A DNA stretch of 64,000 nt from Spirosoma utsteinense. GTDB taxonomy: Bacteria > Bacteroidota > Bacteroidia > Cytophagales > Spirosomataceae. Location of the stretch: contig NZ_VFIA01000002.1 in the NCBI RefSeq assembly GCF_014282275.1, positions 226,418 to 290,417 of the forward strand. The letters run 5' to 3'. Below, in pieces: positions 47,452 to 55,445 of this stretch (position 1 is the stretch's first letter; the number at the start of each line of letters is the position of its first letter). Under the pieces are notes generated by a model. The model ran no database searches and was not told where the DNA came from. It saw only the letters and a list, made by a program, of their open reading frames with translations. The translations under genes were made by a program, and so were the position numbers.

Positions 47452-47501
47452 ATACACAGGAACGCCCCGCAGTCAATCGATTGCGGGGCGTTCCTGTGTA
47501 T
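47452..47501. terminator. Strong hairpin between MFS and HD genes
   Basis: ATACACAGGAACGCCCCGCA at 47452-47471 is the exact complement of 47482-47501, leaving a 10-nt loop. It lies in the short spacer between convergent genes and can end transcription from both sides. Confidence 0.82.
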
Positions 47502-47513
47502 GGCCATGGGCGA

Positions 47514-48098
47514 TTATACGCCAACCAGCAACTTCAGCGTATCGAGGTGTTTCTCTTTAACCGCCTGCCGGGTAGCAATGGCTGTAGGTGTCCAGTAATG
47601 GTGATTTCCCAGGAAGTTAACCTGAATACGGTTCCAGACCAATTCGTCGGTAACCATCTCACGCGCCATCAATTCTTTGTAAAGCGAGTGGGCAATAGGT
47701 TCGAAATCGTCCCGACCCAGGTAATCGAGGTCGGCATCGCATAAAATTTCTTCCAGTTTTGTCCGGGGCTCTTGCGGGATTCGGGTAGCCATGATCATAC
47801 CACAGATAGCACGGATCTGTTCAGGTTCGTAGCCGAAGTCAGGCAAAACCCGCTGTACATAAGTACAGCCAACTTCTTCGTGGCCTTTGTAGGTCGACAG
47901 AAAACCTACGTCGTGGAACAGAGCCGCTGTTCTGAGCAGGTCGAGTGACTCGGTATCGGTGATACATTCGGCGCGGGCAATCCGATCGGCCGCTTCCACG
48001 ACATCAAGGACGTGATGCAACCCGTGATAATAAAGCGTTGGCGACAGCTCTGTTGCTAATACGGATACGATAAACTGCTTTATATCAGCAACATTCAT
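47514..48098 (-). CDS. HD domain phosphohydrolase
   Basis: The 194-residue protein has an HD fold: LYYHGLHHVLDVVEAADRIA with two histidines, LLRTAALFHDVGFLSTYKGHEEVG (the HD motif and the next His) and ILCDADLDYLGRDD (the second Asp). Such proteins hydrolyse nucleotides or phosphate esters with metal ions; the ligand of this one is unknown. It lies between the MFS and the oxidoreductase genes, on the minus strand. Confidence 0.85.
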   Translation of the reverse strand: MNVADIKQFIVSVLATELSPTLYYHGLHHVLDVVEAADRIARAECITDTESLDLLRTAALFHDVGFLSTYKGHEEVGCTYVQRVLPDFGYEPEQIRAICGMIMATRIPQEPRTKLEEILCDADLDYLGRDDFEPIAHSLYKELMAREMVTDELVWNRIQVNFLGNHHYWTPTAIATRQAVKEKHLDTLKLLVGV

Positions 48099-48167
48099 GG
48101 CCTACTCGAATTACACCTCCCGGTTGATACGGGGCTAATGTAGCAAAATAAACAGTGTACAACACAC

Positions 48168-49637
48168 TCAGTATAACCACCTGACTGCTTTCTTAGCTAC
48201 CCCGGGCAAATTGTCGGAAATGTGATCGACCCAAACCGATTTATTGACTCGGCTGGCGGTTGGATACGGGTAGATTTTATTAAAAAAAGCGCCCGCCGTT
48301 AACTTCTGCTCAACCGCCAGAATCAACTCCTGCGACAGTTCGCCCGCGTTTGGGGCAATCATAGTACCACCCAGAATTTTCGTACCAAACGGGTTTATAC
48401 CATCGGGGGTCGTAAACAAGATCAGTTTGGCATACTCATATCCCTCAATGATAGCGCGGTCGTCATGACCAAAATCATAGTCGATCCGTTCGTAGCTGAT
48501 CTTACGCTCTTTCAGGTCCTGTTCTGTTAAACCAAACGTGGCCACCTCGGGGTCGGTAAAGGTTACCCACGAGAACGAGTCGTAGCTCAGCTTCTTGTCC
48601 AGCACTTTTCCGGGCGTAATGAAGTTGTTGATCAGCGTCGATACATGCAGTTCGGCTGCGTGGGAGAAGTAACGGGTTCCGGCGGGGGAACCAGCCGCTG
48701 CATCACCGGCAGCAAACACGTGCCCGTTTGTCGTCTGCAAGTAATCGTTGAGCTTGATCTGGCCTTTGTCGTTCAGGTCGATGCCAGCAGCCGGGAGATT
48801 CAGATCGTCGAAATGAAAGGTTCGCCCTACTGCTACCAGGATCACATCGAATGGTATCTGCTCCGTGGAGCCGTCTTTGTGTTCTACTTCAGCCGTATTG
48901 GCATCAGAAAACGCGTTTACCCGGCAACCGAGTTTAAAGGCCACCCCTTCCGCTGTCAATCGTTTTTGTAGCAGGCCGGAAACTTCAGGTAGCTCTTTGC
49001 TCATGATTCGGTCTTCGGACCCTACCACGGTAACCTGACTCCCAAGTCGCTGAAAGGCCTGCCCCATTTCCATACCAATTGGGCCTGCACCTACGATAAG
49101 TAATCGTTCGGGCAGTTCGTTGAGGGTGAAAATGTTCTCGTTGGTATAGACGGTTACCCTGTCGATACCTTCGGCTTGCAGCGTTTGCGGTTTTGACCCC
49201 GTACAGAGTACTATATTTTTGGCCGACACGCGCTGGATCAACCCATCGTCGCCAGCGATCTCTATTTCCTGTCTGCCTGTAAACCGGGCGGCACCCAGCT
49301 CAACATCCAGCCCTTCTGCATCGCGCAGGTGGGTTGCATTTTCGTGGGTCCGAATCACATCCTGCCGTTCCCGAACGTACTGCATTACGGCTGCCAGATC
49401 CGTTTTGCCGTCTGCTTTCCAGCCAAAAGGCTGCACCCGTCTAGCACTGTGCACCAGGCGGCTCACGTGGATAAGGGCTTTACTGGGCACACAGCCATCG
49501 TTCAGACAATCGCCCCCGATACGGTGATCGGTGCGGTCAACGATCAGCACATCGAACCCGAGTCGTTTCATGGCAATGGCAACGCCCAACCCAGCCGAAC
49601 CGGCACCAATGGCAATTAGATCATAGTGGGATTTCAT
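48168..49637 (-). CDS. FAD/NAD(P)-dependent disulfide oxidoreductase
   Basis: The 489-residue protein is of the dihydrolipoamide dehydrogenase/mercuric reductase type: FAD-binding motif IAIGAGSAGLGVAIAMKRLG, the redox-active disulfide C44-C49 in GGDCLNDGCVPSK, NAD-binding LLIVGAGPIGMEMGQAFQRLG, and the second FAD site GHVFAAGDAAAGSP. There is no N-terminal metal-binding (HMA) domain, so it is not a typical MerA. Substrate cannot be told. It overlaps the LEA2-like gene by 4 bp (ATGA). Confidence 0.9.
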   Translation of the reverse strand: MKSHYDLIAIGAGSAGLGVAIAMKRLGFDVLIVDRTDHRIGGDCLNDGCVPSKALIHVSRLVHSARRVQPFGWKADGKTDLAAVMQYVRERQDVIRTHENATHLRDAEGLDVELGAARFTGRQEIEIAGDDGLIQRVSAKNIVLCTGSKPQTLQAEGIDRVTVYTNENIFTLNELPERLLIVGAGPIGMEMGQAFQRLGSQVTVVGSEDRIMSKELPEVSGLLQKRLTAEGVAFKLGCRVNAFSDANTAEVEHKDGSTEQIPFDVILVAVGRTFHFDDLNLPAAGIDLNDKGQIKLNDYLQTTNGHVFAAGDAAAGSPAGTRYFSHAAELHVSTLINNFITPGKVLDKKLSYDSFSWVTFTDPEVATFGLTEQDLKERKISYERIDYDFGHDDRAIIEGYEYAKLILFTTPDGINPFGTKILGGTMIAPNAGELSQELILAVEQKLTAGAFFNKIYPYPTASRVNKSVWVDHISDNLPGVAKKAVRWLY

Positions 49638-50686
49638 GCGTTATCTTTAGCTTCCTTTCGTTCTTCCCGGCGCTCCTGCCGTTCTTCCTTTCGCTCTTCC
49701 CGTTTCTCCTGCCGCTCTTCTTTCCTGTCAGCTTTTTCCGCATCCTGTTGAGCGTCCTTCTTTTCAGCAGCGGCACTGGCCAGCTTCTTGAAATCGGCCA
49801 GCGTCCCCTTGATCTGCATGTTCATCTTGCTGTTATTGAACGCTGCGCTCTTGTCTTTATCAACGATCCTGCACCGGAAATTAATCATGTAAGGTGTGGT
49901 CTCTTTGTTGAACAAAGCATCTGGTATGATACTGAGCGCCTGCCCCGGTTTCATACTTACGGGGAACACAACCGGCGTTGTTGCCTGCGCCCTGATCAGG
50001 ATCGGCTCCGGCTGATCGCCTTCGGAAATCAGTTTACCATCGATAAAAACGGAGTAGTGCGTATCGGTGAAGTTGTACGGGAATTTATTCCGGTTGACCA
50101 CCCGTACTTTAGCGGCTACATCGGTGCGCTTGAGCCCAACTTTGCCAAAGTCGATATCATCGATTTTGATCTCAGGAACGTAATACGTTGGCAGACGTTT
50201 GTTGATGGTTGTTTTAAACGTGCGCTCGCCCAGAATGGGCACGTCGAGGTCAAACGTAGTCTGAATAGTGTAGGTTGTACTGTCGATATCTTTTTTGTCG
50301 AGCGTCTTCAGCACCTGCGTCATCTGTTTGAGCAGTACCCTCATAGGCAGGGTAACATACGTGCTGTCGCCCGATTTAACCTCGATCGTTTTTTCGTATT
50401 TGTCCTGCACGATGGGCGTATTGGCCATCAGAACGGTGTAGTTGAGTCCTTTTGCTTTGAACCCGACTGGCAGTGGATTATCGATCAGCATCCGGACGGT
50501 CATATCGATCTTATCGGCGTCGATATTGGTGATCGTGGCATTGCTCATCTCCAGACGCGGTTTGAGGGTGTTGTCATACGCTCCCCCTTCGGCGGCAGCA
50601 TTGTTCTTTAGCCGACTGTACCATACGTAAGCCCCCAGACCGCCTATAAGGAGCAGCAGAAGTGCAATAATCCATCCCTTTTTCAT
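49634..50686 (-). CDS. LEA type 2 (WHy-domain-like) membrane-anchored protein
   Basis: The 350-residue protein has an N-terminal anchor (KGWIIALLLLLIGGLGAYVWY) and two LEA2/WHy-like beta domains: MSNATITNIDADKIDMTVRMLIDNPLPVGFKAKGLNYTVLMANTPI, and IDFGKVGLKRTDVAAKVRVVNRNKFPYNFTDTHYSVFIDGKLI. After residue about 305 it ends in a Lys/Glu/Arg-only repeat tail. LEA2 domains are found in desiccation and stress proteins; the role in bacteria is unknown. It is coupled with the disulfide oxidoreductase downstream. Confidence 0.78.
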   Translation of the reverse strand: MKKGWIIALLLLLIGGLGAYVWYSRLKNNAAAEGGAYDNTLKPRLEMSNATITNIDADKIDMTVRMLIDNPLPVGFKAKGLNYTVLMANTPIVQDKYEKTIEVKSGDSTYVTLPMRVLLKQMTQVLKTLDKKDIDSTTYTIQTTFDLDVPILGERTFKTTINKRLPTYYVPEIKIDDIDFGKVGLKRTDVAAKVRVVNRNKFPYNFTDTHYSVFIDGKLISEGDQPEPILIRAQATTPVVFPVSMKPGQALSIIPDALFNKETTPYMINFRCRIVDKDKSAAFNNSKMNMQIKGTLADFKKLASAAAEKKDAQQDAEKADRKEERQEKREERKEERQERREERKEAKDNA

Positions 50687-50781
50687 TCCGTATCATGAGT
50701 ATTTGAACAAACGTAACGTTGGGCAGGGACTTACTGTTTAGGGGACAGGGCGGGGGAGTTATCCAACTGTTCGACAAGCTA

Positions 50782-51633
50782 CTAGTGGCCAACCAGCGCC
50801 TTGCGGTACGTACTGGGTGTCTGACCCGTTACGGCCCGGAACGTTTTGTTGAAGTGCGACAGGTTATTGAAGCCAACATCGGCGCTGACATCGGCGACAG
50901 TTCGGGCGGAGTGGAGCAGACGGCGCGCCTGATTGACCCGATACTCATTCACGAAATCAGTAAAGGTCAAGTGTGTCATCCGCTTAAAATACCGGCAGAA
51001 AGCGGGGACCGTCAGGCTGGCCAGATCAGCTACAGCCCGCACGTTGACAGGCTCGGCATAATGCTGCTCAACGTATTGACACACCCGATTGAACCGCTCC
51101 TGCTCTTTTGGATTCAGGTCGAACTGAACGCCGTCGGCGTGGAGAGGGTGAGCATCGTGCGCTGTCGACAGGGCTTCCAGTACCCGCAACAGAGTAAGCA
51201 TCCGCTCGAAGGGAACCTGACCGGGCATCTGCGACAGCCAGGGGCCTACCCGATGCTTGGTTTCAATGCCAAAGGTCAGGCCCATGTGAGCCCGTTCGAA
51301 TAGCCGCCGGACGTTTGCCAGTTCAGGTGCCTGAAAAAAAGAGCCCCCCAGAAAATCGTCGCGCATCTGTACAACAATCTCTTCAAACTGACCCTCTTTG
51401 CCATAACTGAAATTAAGATGCGGCAGGTTTGGACCAATAAACACCAGTTCGCCTTCTTCGTAACTCGACACGTTAGTCCCTACCCGGCGCTGGCCGGTGC
51501 CAAACGGAATATAAACGATTTCATATTCGGGATGGTAATGCCAGTAAACCCAACACGACTTGGCATTTGTATCGTGAACAACTTTGAACGAACTGCCGGC
51601 TTCGGGTTCAATTTTTTCAAACTGGAGCTTCAT
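50782..51633 (-). CDS. AraC-family transcriptional regulator
   Basis: The 283-residue protein has an N-terminal cupin (SCWVYWHYHPEYEIVYIPFGTGQRRVGTNVSSYEEGELVFIGPNLPHL) and two C-terminal helix-turn-helix motifs (VRAVADLASLTVPAFCRYFKRMTHLTFTDFVNEYRVNQARRLL and VADVSADVGFNNLSHFNKTFRAVTGQTPSTYRKAL). It probably responds to a sugar or related ligand. The IS605 element ends about 24 nt before its ATG, so its native promoter has been displaced (see findings). Confidence 0.93.
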   Translation of the reverse strand: MKLQFEKIEPEAGSSFKVVHDTNAKSCWVYWHYHPEYEIVYIPFGTGQRRVGTNVSSYEEGELVFIGPNLPHLNFSYGKEGQFEEIVVQMRDDFLGGSFFQAPELANVRRLFERAHMGLTFGIETKHRVGPWLSQMPGQVPFERMLTLLRVLEALSTAHDAHPLHADGVQFDLNPKEQERFNRVCQYVEQHYAEPVNVRAVADLASLTVPAFCRYFKRMTHLTFTDFVNEYRVNQARRLLHSARTVADVSADVGFNNLSHFNKTFRAVTGQTPSTYRKALVGH

Positions 51634-51657
51634 CTGAGTTTATTGTTTACTACGGCT

Positions 51658-51840
51658 TTGACATCCTCCCCGGCCTAAAGGCGCGGGGATTCCCTTAATG
51701 GCGTACAATGTCCTGTACGGAGAATGCGGGGTAGCCCGTGCCATAGTATGTTCTTGGCCGCGTTTTGATCTCGATTATGACGAGACCCACATTCGACACA
51801 TACCCACTCTCTTACTCCCAGTCCCGCTTGACCTCTCGGC
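51658..51840 (-). ncRNA. Possible omega RNA overlapping tnpB 3' end
   Basis: IS605-type TnpB works with an RNA made from the 3' end of tnpB and the right end of the element, with the flank as guide. Here the end is the GTCAA/hairpin at 51658-51688. The guide would start just after GTCAA on the minus strand, in the leader of the AraC gene. The extent upstream (to about 51840) is a guess, and no RNA fold was calculated. Confidence 0.35.
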
Positions 51841-52745
51841 CCTGAACGAGCTTTGCAGCTTGAACAGGTGACGGTTGAGAAACTTTCATTCACTTCAGTG
51901 TACACCGTGCCAATCCCAATGGATTTATACGAAAGCATCAGTTTGAAGTCGGCCCAACCAGCGTCAGAAACGCTTTTGGCCATTCGTGTTTTCTTTAGGT
52001 TGGAACTGCTAACATTGCCCACCGAAATACGGTCGTACTCGCGTACTAAGCGCGTAGTGGCTTTGTGGTTCCAGTCTTTACGTTTGTTCTTGATTTTAGT
52101 GTGTATGGCTGTTACGCGCTTTTTCTTACGCGCACGTTGGGCCCTGGCTAACTGCACTTCGTATTGGCGGGTCAAGTTTTCGCGGCTCAACTCAACACCA
52201 TCTGACAGGGTAGCCAGAGTTTTCAATCCCAAGTCGATACCACATTCTTTACCCGTTGGTGTTCTGATCTCAACAGACTTTTCAACCACCAGATTCACGA
52301 ACCAGTGGCCTTTACTGTCTTGTGCGAATGAGCCAAAGCGTACCCTACCACCAATCGGACGGGACAACCAGAACCGGAATGGGCGGCCGCCGTAGGTAAT
52401 ACTATCATGCTCAATCTTTATTCCCGACGCTTTGAAGGGAATCCAGCCGAGGGACTTTTTGCGGGAGCGCCAGTTCAGTTTTACCCGTTTGAATTGCTTA
52501 CAACACTTGGCGTATTCTTCCGCAACGGCCTGAACAGTTTGCGAATGCAACCCCAAGTCTTTAGCACAACCGGCCGTGAGTTTATTGAGGTCGAAAGCAG
52601 TAAAGGTCTTTCCGAACTTAGCCCACCGTTCGGCGTTGCTCTGGTTGCAGAAATTCCAGACGAACGTACATGAGTAGCTCATCTGTATCAGATGCTTACC
52701 CGCCGTTTCATCTTTAATTCTGTAGCTGAGCGTTGTTAAGTTCAT
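51675..52745 (-). CDS. tnpB: TnpB RNA-guided nuclease of IS605 family
   Basis: The 356-residue protein has the OrfB_IS605 fold: helix-turn-helix and WED-like N-terminal part, RuvC-I Asp (D171 in GIDLGLKTLATLSDG), and RuvC-III Asp (D326 in HNRDQNAAKNIL). A zinc finger is made by C294, C297, C316 and C319. At the RuvC-II place, where most TnpB proteins have Glu in a xxEDL motif, this one has ISVGNVSSSN (G243); E287 in TEVNESFS is the candidate replacement. The TAG stop falls inside the right-end hairpin (51675-51677). Confidence 0.93.
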   Translation of the reverse strand: MNLTTLSYRIKDETAGKHLIQMSYSCTFVWNFCNQSNAERWAKFGKTFTAFDLNKLTAGCAKDLGLHSQTVQAVAEEYAKCCKQFKRVKLNWRSRKKSLGWIPFKASGIKIEHDSITYGGRPFRFWLSRPIGGRVRFGSFAQDSKGHWFVNLVVEKSVEIRTPTGKECGIDLGLKTLATLSDGVELSRENLTRQYEVQLARAQRARKKKRVTAIHTKIKNKRKDWNHKATTRLVREYDRISVGNVSSSNLKKTRMAKSVSDAGWADFKLMLSYKSIGIGTVYTEVNESFSTVTCSSCKARSGPRGQAGLGVREWVCVECGSRHNRDQNAAKNILWHGLPRILRTGHCTPLRESPRL

Positions 52746-52781
52746 AGGGTAAAGTTAAGGTTTTAGGGTTAATTTCGCAAC

Positions 52782-53180
52782 ATGGAAAAGAAACTTAATT
52801 CCTCTCGCGGATGCGTCTACAACATTGGCTATCACCTGATATGGTGCCCCAAATACCGGCGTAAGGTGCTGACAGGGGATGTCGAAATCAGACTGAAAGA
52901 AATCTTGCTGAAAGTAGCTGCTGAACACGAATGGGCGATTGCCAGCTTAGAAGTGATGCCTGACCATGTACACGTTTTCGTTAAGTGCGGGCCAACTGAT
53001 AGCCCTAACCATGTAGTGTCTCAGTTTAAAGGCCGGGCCTCATTTGAACTCCGAAATGAGTTTAGGTGGCTTAAGACAAAGCTACCTGCATTATGGTCAA
53101 GGTCGTACTACTGTGAATCAGTGGGCAATATTTCCGAAGCAGCTATTCAGGCCTATATCGAAAACCAGAAAACCCGGTAG
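52782..53180 (+). CDS. tnpA: IS200/IS605 family transposase TnpA (HUH)
   Basis: The 132-residue protein is the single-strand Y1 transposase of the IS200/IS605 group: the HUH motif is H62-V-H64 in MPDHVHVFVK, the catalytic tyrosine is likely Y125 in AIQAYIENQ, and the opening YNIGYHLIWCPKYRRKVL is typical. It cuts and joins the top strand at the hairpin ends. It is divergent from tnpB with 36 bp in between. It appears complete. Confidence 0.95.
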   Translation: MEKKLNSSRGCVYNIGYHLIWCPKYRRKVLTGDVEIRLKEILLKVAAEHEWAIASLEVMPDHVHVFVKCGPTDSPNHVVSQFKGRASFELRNEFRWLKTKLPALWSRSYYCESVGNISEAAIQAYIENQKTR

Positions 53181-53371
53181 TTTGGCAAGTCCTTTAGCCG
53201 CCTTTCGGTCGGCAGTCGTTTATATCCCCGGCCTAAAGACCGGGGTTTTACACTCCATCCCATAACCGGAACAGTATAAAGTACTTCACTTTGGCGACCA
53301 GCGGATCCGGGCAGGAAACTGGAACGGCTTTTCCTTCGTTTATACACTAATTGATCGTTAACAAGAACACC

Positions 53372-54031
53372 ATGAAACGGATTCATTTATACGTGCTAAG
53401 CCTGCTGATGATGGCGAACTGCACCCTGGCTCAGTCCAACGACTACGCACCGGCTAAACTCCCAACGCCTAAACCGGGCGAAGCGGTAGCAACCTTTGCC
53501 GGTGGATGCTTCTGGGCACTGGAAGAAGGCATGAATCAGCTCAAAGGCGTTCGCGAGGTTATTTCCGGCTATGCAGGCGGTAACGTCAAAAACCCGACCT
53601 ATGAACAGGTAGGTACCGACCAAACCGGCCATGCTGAATCGGTTCAGGTATATTATGACCCAACCGTTATCACCTACGCGCAGCTACTCGACGCTTTTTT
53701 TGCGGGTCACGACCCTACCACCCTTAACCGGCAGGGACCCGACGCGGGCCGCGATTATCGGTCGGTTGCTTTTTACCGAACACCCGCCGAAAAAGCGGAA
53801 ATCCAGGCGGCCATCAAACGTACCAACGACTCGAAGCACTATGCCAACCGGGTTGTAACGGAAGTAACGCCTATCACGGTATTTTACCCCGCCGAGAACT
53901 ACCACCAAAACTATTTCGCCCTGCATCCCGACCAGCCTTACATCCAGCGGGTGTCGTTGCCAAAGGTCGAAAAATTACGGAAAGCAATGACGGGCTACCT
54001 CAAAAATAGTACGTCGTTAACAATGAATTAA
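53372..54031 (+). CDS. msrA: Peptide-methionine (S)-S-oxide reductase MsrA
   Basis: The product (219 residues from the ATG at 53372) has a signal peptide (MKRIHLYVLSLLMMANCTLAQ) and the MsrA domain with catalytic C46 in GGCFW, GVREVISGYAGG, TGHAESVQVYYDP and FFAGHDPTTLNRQGPDAGRDYRSVAFY. It reduces methionine-S-sulfoxide in exported proteins. An upstream start at 53351 would precede the signal peptide. The MsrB partner is not in the window. Confidence 0.94.
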   Translation: MKRIHLYVLSLLMMANCTLAQSNDYAPAKLPTPKPGEAVATFAGGCFWALEEGMNQLKGVREVISGYAGGNVKNPTYEQVGTDQTGHAESVQVYYDPTVITYAQLLDAFFAGHDPTTLNRQGPDAGRDYRSVAFYRTPAEKAEIQAAIKRTNDSKHYANRVVTEVTPITVFYPAENYHQNYFALHPDQPYIQRVSLPKVEKLRKAMTGYLKNSTSLTMN

Positions 54032-54119
54032 CGACTATTGCTCTTAAAGAAGCAATACAGCATCAATAACGGGTAATCTATTTGAAAAATAGCCGGCAAC
54101 CGTCGGCTATTTTTGTACT

Positions 54120-55328
54120 ATGAATTCAAGTATCTCTTTGGATCAGCCGCATCGTAACCCATTCGTGCGGAATCTGATGACGTTTTTTTTAAACCGGCAG
54201 GCGCTGGTTATCGGTCTGGTCTTTGCCTCCGACAGTATTCTGTTCGGTAGTTGGGTGTCGCATATCCCGTATGTAAAAGCGAAACTACACCTGTCCGATT
54301 CGGAGCTGGGGTTGTTGCTGTTTGCCATGCCGGTTGGCCTCCTGACGATGAATCCCATTACGGGCTGGGTCATTGCCAAACTTGGCGAAGCGCGAGCCTG
54401 TTTCTGGTCGGCGGTGGGTTTGTGTATATCGATTTGTATTCCCCTCAACGCACCCAACCCTTTTATTCTGGCCATTGGTCTGTTTCTGCTGGGTCTCAAT
54501 GCAGCCCTCATTAACGTAGCGATGAACACCTGTGCTACCAACCTGGAAAGGGCGCGGGGCATTGTCATTATGTCTTCCTGCCACGGCATGTGGAGTTTAG
54601 GCGGACTACTCGGGTCCGGCGTGGCGGGTGCCGTCATAGCCTTTCATGTCTCGCCACCCATTCACGTGATGGTTATGGCGGGACTGGTGCTGCTGATGAC
54701 GCTGGCCCTGCAATCGACACTGGCCGATATACCGTCGAGCAGCCAGACGGACACGGGCGAGAAAACGGGCTCATCGTTCGTAAAGCCCAACCGCGACTTG
54801 CTATTGATGATTTTGATTGGTCTGGCACTGGCTATGGGCGAAGGAGCCGCTTTCGACTGGAGTGCCGTTTACCTGCGCGAAACCCTCGGGGCCAGCAGCC
54901 AGATTGCCGCCCTCGGCTTTGGTAGCTTCTCCCTGACCATGACCGGCTTCCGCTTCCTGGGCGATGCGATCATTCCTAAAATCGGGGCCAAACGGTGGCT
55001 TCAGATTGGCGGTGTACTGGCCGCAGCGGGTCTATTCTTCGCCATTGCCCTGCCCTATCCGCCAACGGCCCTGATCGGGTTTGCCTTACTGGGGGCGGGT
55101 TGCTCCCTGGGGGCACCAATCCTGTATGCTGCTGCCCTGCGTGTGCCCGGCATTCCACCTGCAGCCGGGCTGGCTACATTTGCTACGTTTAGTTTTATCG
55201 GTTTTCTGGCCGGGCCGCCTGTTATTGGCTTCGTCGCCGAAGCCTTCGGGTTGTATTACGGACTGGGATTTGTGGCTGTGATGCTGCTGATATCGGCCTG
55301 GCTATCCCGTATTGTTAATTTATTTTAA
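54120..55328 (+). CDS. MFS transporter
   Basis: The 402-residue protein has 12 hydrophobic helices. The N-terminal FFLNRQALVIGLVFASDSILFGSWVSHIPYVKAKLHLSDSELGLLLFAMPVG is like the YbjJ-type MFS proteins (inner-membrane proteins of unknown substrate), and GVAGAVIAFHV, GEGAAFDWSAVYLRETLGASSQIAALGFGSFS follows in the second half. No periplasmic domain. It could belong to the drug or metabolite efflux group. It shares the strand with the HAD gene but has a long C/T-rich spacer between them. Confidence 0.86.
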   Translation: MNSSISLDQPHRNPFVRNLMTFFLNRQALVIGLVFASDSILFGSWVSHIPYVKAKLHLSDSELGLLLFAMPVGLLTMNPITGWVIAKLGEARACFWSAVGLCISICIPLNAPNPFILAIGLFLLGLNAALINVAMNTCATNLERARGIVIMSSCHGMWSLGGLLGSGVAGAVIAFHVSPPIHVMVMAGLVLLMTLALQSTLADIPSSSQTDTGEKTGSSFVKPNRDLLLMILIGLALAMGEGAAFDWSAVYLRETLGASSQIAALGFGSFSLTMTGFRFLGDAIIPKIGAKRWLQIGGVLAAAGLFFAIALPYPPTALIGFALLGAGCSLGAPILYAAALRVPGIPPAAGLATFATFSFIGFLAGPPVIGFVAEAFGLYYGLGFVAVMLLISAWLSRIVNLF

Positions 55329-55440
55329 AGGAGGAAAGGGAAGAGGGGGAGTAGAGGGAGGAAAGGGGCGAGTGGGAAAATACATGCGTCAGCCTCCCCC
55401 TCGTCCCTTCCCTCCTTTCTCCCTTCTCCCTCTCTTCCCT
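55329..55440. repeat. Purine/pyrimidine inverted-repeat spacer
   Basis: Between the MFS stop and the HAD start the plus strand has about 45 bases of A/G-rich sequence (several G tracts: GGG AAGA GGGGG ... GGG ... GGGG) followed, after ATACATGCGTCAG, by about 50 bases of C/T-rich sequence that is its near complement. The arms pair over most of their length with mismatches, and the first part could alternatively form G-quadruplex or triplex structures. It is likely a terminator-like or promoter-proximal structure; function not shown. Confidence 0.65.
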
Positions 55441-55445
55441 CATTT

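Larger units (their letters stand above)
51658..53253. mobile_element. IS605-type insertion sequence with divergent tnpA and tnpB
   Basis: The element carries minus-strand tnpB and plus-strand tnpA, the IS605 layout. Both ends have a hairpin in the same orientation, as known for the IS200/IS605 family which has no terminal inverted repeats: CCCCGGCCTAAAGGCGCGGGG at 51668-51688 (with GTCAA outside it at 51658-51662 on the minus strand, the customary right end) and CCCCGGCCTAAAGACCGGGG at 53226-53245. The exact outer edges are approximate. It sits between the divergent araC-type and msrA genes. Confidence 0.85.

Noticed and set aside
49660..49745. Repeats of CGCTCTTCC type, possible tandem DNA repeat or regulatory array
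   Set aside because: They are codons for the Lys/Glu/Arg tail of the LEA2-like protein.
49748..50611. 287-codon frame antisense to the LEA2-like gene
   Set aside because: No domain or signal; the minus-strand gene has a clear anchor, domains and coupled neighbour.
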